From Callaeas wilsoni (Eukaryota; Chordata; Aves; Passeriformes; Callaeidae), in assembly GCA_013398955.1 (NCBI GenBank), contig VWPU01004989.1:186001-250000 (forward strand): a DNA stretch of 64,000 nucleotides, in the 5' to 3' direction. How positions within the stretch are numbered: the first letter of the stretch is position 1; each line of letters starts with the position of its first letter. The position numbers and the translations under genes are program-made. Shown piece after piece: positions 49,901 to 60,709 of the stretch. The notes beneath the pieces were generated by a model, which saw only the letters and a list, made by a program, of their open reading frames with translations, searched no databases and was not told where the DNA came from.

Positions 49901-50720
49901 TATTCCCCAAGGAAAGATACCAGTTAAGACTGCAGGGTTACCTCAGATTAATTTTACTTAAACGCTGAACTGTGAGTATCAATTCCATGGTTAGTCTCAG
50001 TGTAGCCTTTGGACAGGGAAAAGTAAAGGTCAGACATTCTAGTCCCCAGGGAAAAGATTGAACATACAGAAGATACTTATGTATAAACATTTTCCTTTTG
50101 CACTTTTCCCCACTGGTAGTAGTTTTCCCTAATGATTAGGCCAGCACAAACAGAAAGGAAAAGTAAATAAATACACAATTACAGACTATTTCAAGCTATA
50201 GTATGTGCAATGTACTAACATTATGGGAATTACAGGTCTAGTTATGTGTTTTAGCTTTCTTTCCCAAATTCTTTCTCTAAGAAATGGCCTAAGCACATGT
50301 TCTACTGTCTATTTATACATCTGCTGTGAAAGCATTAATCAGAGATTGCAACTTTGCTGTTCTGCCAAGCATTTTAAAATTCATGGTGTTTAATCCCTGG
50401 GCATTGTTTTCAGCCTGCTCAACTTTTTCTCTTTCTAATTGACAGATATCTGAGCAGGGGTTTTGCTCATCTATTATTAACTTCTTATATCTAGGATCAC
50501 TTTACATAAATGGTTTGAAAATGCACATGGATAAGACTTCTTTGAAGTGGTACCCTCAAACATCAGTCCTGATTTTCCTACTTCTCTACTTCAGTGCACA
50601 GCTGGTGGGTCATTTCTCTTGGAAGTTGGAGGGGATCTGCGATATCTGCCCAGTTTACCATTTTACTGACATTTTTCTAACTATTTTTTCTCTGCCAGAA
50701 AATGTGGGACCTCAAAGCCC

Positions 50721-50755
50721 TCATTGAGAGGCTTGTCATTCAAGCCTCTCAATGA
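50721..50755. repeat. Perfect hairpin: 15-bp arms, 5-base loop
   Basis: TCATTGAGAGGCTTG (50721-50735) is followed by the loop TCATT and then the exact reverse complement CAAGCCTCTCAATGA (50741-50755). The stem has no mismatch and pairing stops sharply at both ends. It does not look like a retroelement end. A recent templated fold-back duplication or a selected structure are both possible. Confidence 0.97.
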
Positions 50756-53700
50756 ACTTAGTGGTAAGAAAATCTATAGAGATCCTTACTAAACTCCTCT
50801 ATTCAATGGTAAACCATTAAGTAACCTAGCTTCTATAAATTTTAATGTGCAAAGACAACTCACCATCACTCAAACTGTCACATTTCTTCTTGTTTCAGAG
50901 GATTTTAAGCCATCTTTGTCCGCATTCAGTTAGTCAACCTGAAAACTACAAATGGGGCTTTATATTGATAGCAAAGTCTGTAGGATACCACCCCCAAGCA
51001 CACGTCCACCCACATACAAAAATCATGACAATTTTTGTATTTTCAACTGGAAAGGCAAAACATCTTCCTGTAAAGTATTGAGCTGTTCTCTTTCATGACT
51101 TTCACCTGTTGTTTGCAGAAACTGAAATAAGAAACAAAAATATAGAGACCTACGGAATAGTGTTAAACTGTGGGTTTGTGTCAAGATGTAGGTACTCATT
51201 CCTTCTTGCATCCAAGAATATAATCGTCTCTCTTACTTTATTGTCCAACATTTCAAGGCTCATCATACTACCTGACGTGATGGTCTGCATGAGAGAATGA
51301 ACTGAGATGAAGAAATACAAAAGAGTAACAAGGAGTGGAAGCATCTCCAAGCCAGAGGTAGAGTGGCAGTCTGATAAAGACATTCTTAATTGTGGTAAAA
51401 AGGCACACACTTAAGGGTTGCAGACTCAGGATGAAATGCACATCAGCATATGTACTAGCCCCTGTTGTGGAACTGGCAGGATGGCAGTCTCATGCATTAT
51501 TGTCTCTTTGTCTACACTTCTTACCACCTCATGCCATTACTCAGTCTGTGCAGGATTTAGGCACCTCTGCAGCTGCTTTGGCAGTAGACAATCCTAGCAA
51601 TGGAAGAGAGTAGCTGGTACTCAGCTTCTATCAACCTTACCCCTCCTATGCAGCAGAGTGCAATGTAAGCAAGAACCTGCTGCCAAAAGAAAAGTACAGC
51701 AGATGGGAATATTAACTCTTATTGGGGCTGTCATTGCCAAAGGTGTTTACTAGTTTATGCTGCATTTAATTGGTTCATGTGGAGCGTGCTACTGACTCTT
51801 AGTGCACACCAATAAATACCTTACTCCTAAAACTGATAGTTTTGACATGGAAGATGCTTAAAGAACACAAAATACTTGTGTACATGCACACACACACAGA
51901 CACGCATGCATCTTGTATTTAATCACTGCATATCTCAAGAGCAAGACCAAAAAAATCTATGATGGATACAAATTCAAAATCTTTATGACATTTTTATTAT
52001 TGCTTTTTCCATCTACTGTTCATATTATAAAAACACTAACACATAATTAAAATAAATACTAATTTTTTTTTAAAGGAGCATGATAGAACACATTCACACA
52101 TCATGCTACTCTTAAATCAGTAAGTGTGGAATGTTTAGTCATCAGAAAGTTCTTATTTTGCAAGGGCACAGGAATAGGTGGCTGTACTTTGTTTTCCAAC
52201 CCTGAACCTCTGGTTACGCTGGGGGACAATTTTATCTGGACCAGAAACCCATGAGAATCTTAGATATATACCGTGTATCTAAACATATATCATATGCTTT
52301 AAAAGTCTCATAAATGACATAACATACCTGGAATGGAGAATACTTCACATGTTTTTTCTATTGCCATCTGGAGACAAGCTTCTGCCCCAGCCTACGAGTG
52401 CTGGTCACACCACCAAATTTTCTCTTGTTAAGCCTAGGACATCAGGATTAAGATTTCAAGACAGTAGAAATAGGAAAAGAAAGGATTAGTAAAAGTGTAA
52501 AATTATCCTAAACCGACCATAACACATTCCTTGAATTCACTGGTCTGTTTGTAACTCTCTTGAATGCGTTACATAGGTGATTTGTTGCTGCATTGAGGTG
52601 AATTTAAAAGGAACTGGCAGAGCACAGTCACAGATTCACATCATGATGCAGCTCTGCACCACTCTACTGTCAAAGAATTTTACTTATTCTATCAATATAA
52701 AAAATCTTTATGCAAACACAAAAAATTGTGTCACAATCCTCAAAGACCTGCATTTTATGTGCAAGCTCATTTTATCTTATAAAGTGCTAAAAATCTATAG
52801 TGAAAGAGAATACAAAACAAGCCTTACAAAATCTGTACTTAGTAGATGAACCACTTTAGCCAAGACACTTACATAGAGTTCTAAACTCTCTGTAGGCTTT
52901 TTTAATTACTCTCTCACATCTTTACTTCCACTACTCCAAGTGCAGTGCAGCTGCACCCTGTTAATGACAGAGAAAGTAGCGAGTATCTAGAGGCACTGTA
53001 AAATAATTTATCTGTTTCTTCAGAGAAACAATTCTCAAAGGAGTATCAAATTACTTGTGTGGCAGTTCTGTTCATGGTCGGTGTCAACAGGTGGATTTGG
53101 CAGCCGTTTAAAGCTGTTTGTTGACCACCCTTCAGTACAAAGCCAGTGTCCCTGGCTAACCAACAGGGCAGCCACACATCAGACCATGAGGAAAGCATCA
53201 GGGGAGCAACGAGTGAGGACAGAAGCATAAGTCACCTGTAGCAACCACCTCTTTCTCAGGCTGACATCGTTTTATGATTTACATTGAATCCCCTCTGAAA
53301 TGTGGAAGAGTTGTTGGAAAAGCAATGGAGAAAGTCTGGCAGCCTAACTAGTTTCAGGGGAAGGGTACTAGTCGTTCTCTCTTCTATAAGTGCTGGTCAG
53401 GAACTTTTAGATGAGCAATTAAAAAGATAAATTTCTGGTTTTCAGAAGGAAAAGGCTGTAGAAGATATCTAAAGATTACTTTACCAGAAAGTCTAAAAAA
53501 ATTTCTGCTTGGAAATAAAAGAATGTATCACCGCAGAAGAGTTTATAATGATTTGAACAGGAATGAGAGTCTTCACTGTGCAATATCTGGACCATCTTTT
53601 TGAACCTGAATATTCATTCTGAGAGTTGAAGATGGGATCATATTTATGCTTTTGATCATAAATTTCAGCCTGGTTTTGGGACATTTTCACAATTAAAGAT

Positions 53701-55249
53701 TCTTTTAAAATATAAAGAGGATTTTCTAACAGAGAAAGACAAAGAGTCCGATTAGTTTTTAGCATCCAGTCCTAAAGAACATTTATATTTTTCTTCACAA
53801 AATGAACAGAGAAGATCTAAGGCCTTGCCATTACTTAACAAATGAGTATCATGTTCTGGTCAGCTAAAACAAAACACAGACAAGAAATACAGAGAAATAA
53901 ACACCTGAGAAAGTTTCATAACTTTTCTTTGTCTTTGTCTATGCATACATTATTTTTTTTACCTCTATCCACATGGAGAAAGACATAAAACATTCTTATA
54001 AGGTTTTGGTTTAGTCATATGATGCAGCCAGTTCACAATGACTTCCCTATTTAATACAGTGCAGATTTAATCCAACTGTTAGGAAACTGCCCTGTTTAAA
54101 ATAAGGTTCAGGGCAATAACTCCTGATTCATATATTTTCCTTCACTTATTTATTCTCTAATGAATTGTGTTTCTCATCTGGAAAGACAGAACAGCTTATA
54201 CATACCAAGAAATGCATGTGAAATAATGCTAGAGACAGCCTAGCTGTAATGAATAACACTACATCCAACTGTAATTCCCAGATGAAAAGTTAATTCAATA
54301 TTGTACCAGGTTCAGCAGATTGAAATTCTGCCTGTTCTGAATTATTCCACACACATTTTTATGAGAGAGACAGTGATATTTCTGTGTTCAGGTTGATATA
54401 TATGACATTTCTTGGGAAAAGAATTGCTACTGCCACTAATATCCCTTCCTGATTTACACATTGGCCTAACAACAGGTCAACACACTTAAAAAATTCCTAG
54501 TAAAAAAACACTCAGATTTTCTGTATTCCAGTGGTGTCTACATACCGAGTTTTCACTTAATAAGTTTTTGAACATATATTAGTCCATGTACATATCTAGA
54601 GTACATTACCAATAGCAATTATTTTGCACTATGAAGAGACGATGCATTTACCAGATGATGGCTAAAGCTTCAAATATGAGTTCTGTGACAGAAGCAGCTC
54701 ACCTCAGCCTGTAGGCTGCCTTGAAAACTGACCCACAGAACTGCTACCTGATACAAGTTCAGACTATCTCAACATAAGCAAAGATATTTTCCTGTATTAT
54801 TTTCACAGTATATGGATCATGGGTGTCAAACATTCAGTGTCTTACTGGAGAAAATCAGTCTGAGGCCCGGTGCTTTCAAATTTATGAAATCGAGGTTTTC
54901 CAATTACTTACACATTTTATATGGACATATTTCTTCAAAACTTGCACAGAATGACCCTACTTGCTGCTTCTTTGCTCTCATCTGACAGACTACATTTATC
55001 CTGACACAATGGATGTGCAGCTGCATTCATTCACAAAGTAAAGTTCAGACAAGTTAGAACAAACTTAGTCACTGTCTCTGTCTTGCCAGGGAAGCTCTTT
55101 CCCAGGAGCACCACAGCAGGCAGACATGCTGTAGTATCATCCAGAGTATGGTTAAAGGGCTCTGGTAACAATTAAAGGTATTCTTTTAGAGTTTTAAAAC
55201 ATGTTAAAGTAATTAATCCCTTTAAGACTAAGGAATAAAAATAGTTATC

Positions 55250-55267
55250 TTTTTTTTTTTTTTTTTT
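55250..55267. repeat. Poly-T run (18 bases)
   Basis: Homopolymer; likely variable in length. Confidence 0.9.
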
Positions 55268-55561
55268 GAGCAACTGGTCTGGAAAATCAGGAATATGGTT
55301 GTGTATTTGTTTATGAGTAACAGAGGTTTTGTACCCAGTAAACTGAGCTGTAGCATCTCCTTGCTGGTCACAGCTATTTCATAATAACCTGAAGATATGT
55401 ATCACATCACGCTGGATTTTTTACATATATTACAATGTTGAATTAACTACGATATCAGAAATAACTATCCAAGTTCACTTTTATCAATATCTCTGATGTT
55501 CTACATGGTTTGGCAGACAATAATACAGAATCCTTTGATTATTCTGAAGACAATGTTTCAC

Positions 55562-55590
55562 CAAAAAAAAAAAAAAGTAAAAAAAATTGA
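55562..55590. repeat. Interrupted poly-A run
   Basis: A run of about 14 A, then GT, then 7-8 A. Confidence 0.85.
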
Positions 55591-55805
55591 GCTGAAAGGA
55601 ATGAATGAGACAAGATCCCTTAAATCTAGTTACATTAATAAAGTACACTGATGTACAGTCCAGGATGCCAGCTAAAACTCTTGGAAAAAAGGAATACGGC
55701 CAAATGTGTGGTGATGCCAGGCTATCCTATTCACACAACAAAATCATTTTAGCTTTTCATTCTTCATATGAATGCATTTGAAGGAATTTTCTACTTATAA
55801 AACTG

Positions 55806-55866
55806 AATGAATAATGTTATAATGAATAATGAATAATGTTATTGGCTTGTTATTGGCTTATTGGCA
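55806..55866. repeat. Short tandem repeats (TGAATAA)n and GTTATTGGCTT x2
   Basis: TGAATAATGTTATAATGAATAATGAATAATG is followed by two exact copies of GTTATTGGCTT (55838-55859) and a partial third. Confidence 0.85.
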
Positions 55867-55910
55867 ACTCAGTTACATCGACCATCTCATCTCTTGAACT
55901 AGACATGGCA

Positions 55911-56000
55911 TTTAAAAAAAAAAAAAAAGGAAAGAAAAAAAAAAATAAAATTTAAAAAAAAAATAAAAAAAAAAAACAAAAGGAAAGAAAGAAAGAAATA
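55911..56000. repeat. A-rich low-complexity tract (about 90 bp)
   Basis: Long A runs are interrupted by GG, T and C, ending in a GAAA repeat (GAAAGAAAGAAAG). Bird CR1 elements do not use poly-A tails, and no retrocopy is visible upstream, so I read this as simple sequence. Confidence 0.85.
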
Positions 56001-57148
56001 GACTGGAAAATCATTGTTCATCTTTGCTCAGAAAGTAGATTTTAAGTTAGTGCTCTAGCAGAATAAGTGCATTAGTCCAATGGAACAGCCATCTCTAGCT
56101 CTCAGCTTTACCAAACAGACCTCAATTAAATACCATAACAAAGGAGACTTTTTGTTGTCTTACTCCTAGGAAGTCAAAATGCCAGCTGTTCTCATGGTCT
56201 CTGAAAAGACTGGGAGTGGTACAGCACCTGATTATGTTACCTGAATATCTCCAAAAACTCAGCTTTGGAAAGGCTGGAAAACAATGTAGCCTTCGTGGAA
56301 AATTAATGCAGTGAGAAAACAAAAGATTAATATAAATCACAGTGTATTGAATCTACAAGTGAATAGGTTCAAATAAAGTGACAACAGATAAAAGTATTCC
56401 TTTATGGAAAGGCTGAAGCCAAAAAATTTAATTAAATTAATTGAAAAGCAAATGATGGAATTAGAAAGCACAACAGACAGAGACAGGTTATGCATGCTGA
56501 CTTTAGATCAAAATGCCTTAAGCTATCCCAGCATAATTTAGAATGTGTTGGATAAAATGTGCTCTGCTTTCAGCTGCTTAAAATTATCCAACATTGTGAT
56601 CTGGTATAATGTTTGCCAGGATTAGAAGTACAAAATTAAAAAATGCAAAGTCATTTCTGAGAAGAAAGGAATAAAAATAAATTGCACTAAAATTCCACGG
56701 ATATTTGTCTTCCTTGATGCTTTAAGTCACATGGCACTACTGCCTTTTTGTAAAGAAGGAGTATTACACAAAGTGTGGAAGTGAACACTCACTCAGAAAT
56801 AATATTTTCATATAGTGGTTCTTCTGGGAAGTGAAAATTTCTTTCAAAAGGGATAGCAGAATGTTGCTAGAAAATGTGGAATGTCAAGAAAAGTTGCAAG
56901 TTTTCCCTGCATGTGACTGTAAATTGTACTCAACTAAAATATGGATCCAATTAGTATTTAAGATTTCATGTTATGTTCCCTTCACAACACTTGCTATGTT
57001 TCAGAAATAAGTTTTTATAGATTTTGCAGAGTTTCTATTATTTTAATTAGATCCTCATTTCAGTACATATTAACTTTGATAATTTTTCCAAATATTGTTT
57101 CTCTGCATATCAGCTGTCTAAAGCATGATGCTTTACATCATTTGATGT

Positions 57149-57337
57149 TTGTGGGGCAACAAGCACCAGTGTATCACAGAACTTGAGGAGAGCTGTACTC
57201 TCATCCCATATCTCATTTCTGATAGGGCCACCTACACAGTGAAGTTGATTGGAAAGTATGTAGGACAGGATGTTGTGGAAGTGATTGTGTTCAGGAAAAC
57301 AGCAGGCACCAAGGTCAAATTGTCAATTGAGATCTAA
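57149..57337 (+). other. Protein-like short open frame, possible exon or pseudogene remnant
   Basis: A 62-codon frame follows an in-frame TGA at 57143 and ends at TAA (57335-57337). It has no ATG at its start (TTG at 57149). The C-terminal half alternates polar and hydrophobic residues like successive beta strands: TYTVKLIGKY, then VVEVIVFRK, then TKVKLSIEI. 35 of 62 third positions are G or C, high for this AT-rich region. Possible splice acceptors AG lie at 57160-57161 and 57168-57169, but the upstream pyrimidine tract is poor and no AATAAA follows closely. I do not recognise the family. It could be a terminal exon, a pseudogene piece, or chance. Confidence 0.15.
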
Positions 57338-58180
57338 AATAATACAAGAAAAGAGAGATCCAGAGAAAAGAAGACTCAAAGAAATACGTGTGCTCAACAT
57401 ATATATGAAATATATGGTATCATTATTCTGTAAGGAAATCGTGCAAATCATCTATGCTGCATAAGTATATCTATTTTGGAAAGATAAAAGGACAGATTAT
57501 ATAAATGCAAATTACATTCATTTCATCCTGCATCATAAATGATGGCATTGGAGATGTCAAATGAAAGACCATCAGTTTTCTTGACTGGTGGATGAGCTGA
57601 AACAACTTTCTCATTTTTGTTTCTCAGTACTGATACTAACAAATTCTAATAACATTAGGACATTCATGAACCATTAAGATTTCAAATTCTACTGTGCATA
57701 TTCACATTAAGTGGTACTTTGGTCTGTGCAGAGCAGAACAGTTATTGGGAACATTTGCAGAATAAATGCAGAGATATAATATAGATTATTGCACTTATCT
57801 TTAATAAGGAGTTTGAATGTATTTTAAGGGCTTTTTTAGTAAATAATTTGTAGACAAGGAAAAAAGCAAAATATGGAAGTATGACTGGGAATATCTATGG
57901 GGTAAGGTTTTATTCAACAAGAAAATTGGAGATACTGAATCTTGCCTTGAAAATTAATGTTAAGTGACATACAATAACTATTATACTGCATTATATATGT
58001 GGGTCAATAATTTAATAATATGTATTGTCTACAAGTGTATTCCAACAATGAAGGGAATGTTTATAAGGAGAAATAATAAGTATTATTAGACCATTTATAC
58101 TTGTTGAGGAAAAAAATAAAAAACTTTCAGACTGAGCCCCTTTGAATAAATCATCTTGTGTAGCACATGAAAAGTACAAG

Positions 58181-58200
58181 TACACACACACACATATACG
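58181..58200. repeat. (CA)n microsatellite
   Basis: ACACACACACACATATACG, a short dinucleotide repeat. Confidence 0.85.
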
Positions 58201-59937
58201 TCTCCAAATGTCATGTCTGCTGTTCTCAGCACTTTTCTGCCTCTTTTGCAACACATAAACTTCGACAAGGTGAAATATGATAGGTGCTATACAAATAAAA
58301 GGAGCTCTGAATTTGGGTGAAAGAGCTTATTTTTGTCGTCTAAACTGAGCATGGGGAGGGACTTCCATTAATTCACAGTGGATGACATCACCTGAGTACT
58401 ACTGTGGTAGTTTACTGAAGCCGGAAAATAATGTGCTTTCACTTCATCTACCAAAAAAATAAAAATCAGCCCAACCTTGTTCTGTAGGCATTTCTTATAT
58501 CAAGCAGCAGCATCTGTGATTTCCATCAACAACAGTCCAAAAATAAAAACAATAACGATTTAAAAAAACAAAGCCCAGCAACTGTGGAGCCACTTCACAG
58601 CATAACATCACACTTTTGGGCACTCATCTGTGTGAAAAATGCAAACTCTGCCTGCCTTTTCTGACTCCTACTTCACTGGATGTACCCCGAAGTCTGAAAA
58701 TTGCTCACTAACAAGGTTAGTATCTTAAAGTTCCTGCAATATTCTAGGAGGTACAACAAAGACACACTCATCCTTCTGGACTTAGTTTTGAAATAGTAAT
58801 GTGGCTTCCACCTAGAATATGCCAAAAGGAAGAGGCATTTCCAGACAACCAAGTCAACTACTGAAAAAAAATGATGCAATAAAAGCAAAACACACAACAG
58901 AATCTGGAAATGTTTTTAAAAAAACCACATTTTGGGACATCACTGAAGAGAAAGAATTCTTGTTTACCCAATCAAGTAAGAATAATGCATTGTCATCACC
59001 ATGACTTAGGGGGGAGTCCATGAGAAAAAAATTACTGAACCTAGAACAGAAAGCAGTACCTGGAATTCCAGAAGGTGTTTTTACAGACCTAAGTGTACAA
59101 AGAGAAGTGTTGATGATCCTGATGAAGGAATTCTTTCTCCATCTCTAGCATTTTTTCTAGAGTATATTAACCTTTTGTTATCAAGTACCTGTCTTTATTG
59201 CAAATCTGAATATTAGAAATTTTGTGATGTGTTTTGTCTTTCTTTGGTTTCAAACAACACACAAATCACCAACATGAGAAAAGTGAGAAATATGTCATCT
59301 CCTTTACAAACATAGAAGACAAAGCCTTTTAGCAGGGTCAACAATCTGCCACAGGCATCTACTTATCAGTTGATAAAAGGGAACTTCCTTTGTGGAATTC
59401 TATCAATCCCTTTACCAACCTGCCAATAATGTCATTCTCTAGAAATCTGGTTTTATTTATTTACAGTCTGCAGAGTGTATTTCCTTCTCCACCAATTAAA
59501 TAGAAAAGCTCTGTCAGGTTAACCATATATATGAAATTTCAATAAGTTGTCATAAAGAATGCATTTGAAGCTCAAATTAAAATATGTTTTGCAATATAAA
59601 AGCATACACATTAAATCAAAAAATGTATTTTAAATGCTCTTTCACAGTTTTAGATACACAACAATTTACACACACTCAAAATACAGGCCTGGCTTTGCAC
59701 ATAAATGTAGGAAGACTTAAATGCACAAATTTCTATTTAGTTTTTTTGAATGATCACCTCATTAAAATATACAAAGTAGGATTCACTACAAATCCCATTT
59801 CTTTACTGCTCAAGCTTCAAGTATATTTATCTAAATGTAGTTAATAGATATGGTAAATACTTTTATCTATTTTGGGTTTGAAGTTGGTTTCTTTTGCAAA
59901 TATTGAATTTAATGCATATTTAATGGACTGGAAGGGA

Positions 59938-60709
59938 TACTAAGCAAGTTCACAGACAATACAGAACTGGCATAAGCTGTTGACTCCCTCAGAGGCAGGG
60001 AGGTCCTAAAGAGAGACCTCAACAAATGAGAGGGCTGGACAATCACCAAGTGTATGAAGTCCAACAAGGGAAAGTGCTGGATTCTGCACCTGGGTAGGGC
60101 AGCCCTGGGTGTATGGACAGACTGGGGAATGAGATGATGGAAAGCAGTGCCATGGAGAGGGACCTGGTGTCCTGGTCAAGGTAAAGTTGAATCTGAGTCA
60201 GCAGTGCCCTGGCAGCCAGGAGGGCCAAGAGTGTCCTGGGGGCATCAGGTACAACATCATCAGCTGGGCAAGGGAAAGGATTGCTCTGCTCTGCTCTTCT
60301 CTGCACTGGGGTGGCCTCGCCTTGAGTCCTGGGGACAGTTTTGGGTGCCACAATATAAGACATTAAGCTACTGGAGAGTGTCCAACGGAGGGCAGCAAAG
60401 ATGGTGAAGGGCCTTGAGGGGAAGCCGTGTAAGGAGCAGCTGAGGTCACTTGGTGTGTTCAGCCTGGAGTAGACTGAGGGCAGACCTCATTGCAGTCTGC
60501 AACTTCCTCGCAAGGGGAAGAAAAGGGGCAAGTGCTGATCTCTTCTCTGTGGTGACCAGTGACAGGATCTGAGAGAATGGCCTGAAGTTGTGTCAGGGGA
60601 GGCGTAGGTAGGACATTAGAAAAAGGCTCTTTACCCAGATGGGCACTACAACAGACTCACCAGGGAAGTGGTCACAGCATCGAGACTGGTGGACTTCAAG
60701 AAGCATGAC
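59938..60709 (+). pseudogene. CR1 LINE fragment: end of reverse transcriptase to ORF2 C-terminal part
   Basis: This is a degraded CR1 ORF2 segment. It begins at the reverse-transcriptase catalytic region. The family's FADD motif is here FTDN (codons 59949-59960), so the second catalytic aspartate is lost. It continues with LAxxVDSL-like text, a KCxVLH-like cysteine region encoded by AAGTGCTGGATTCTGCACC, an FWVPQY motif (near 60340), then DNA for LLExVQRRATKMVKGLE (60369-60415) and FSLE. It ends in a worn GTGGTCACAGCATCGAGAC segment. Many stops and frameshifts are present; the frames at 60043-60407 are partly shadows. It stops near 60709 with no CR1 3' untranslated region or octamer tail. The 3' end was therefore lost after insertion, because retroposition begins at the 3' end. 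Confidence 0.88.

Larger units (their letters stand above)
46903..59937. other. 13-kb stretch with no recognised interspersed repeat or gene
   Basis: I recognise no gene and no LTR, CR1 or SINE copy across this interval, only simple repeats, one perfect hairpin (50721-50755) and one short protein-like frame (57149-57337). All other open frames are short and without domains. Confidence 0.5.

Noticed and set aside
53078..53132. Hairpin between GTGTCAACA and TGTTGACCAC
   Set aside because: The short arms need a bulge and enclose a long loop; not better than expected by chance.
55911..56000. Poly-A tail of a processed retrocopy
   Set aside because: No gene-like sequence lies upstream, no target duplication was seen, and the tract is compound simple sequence.
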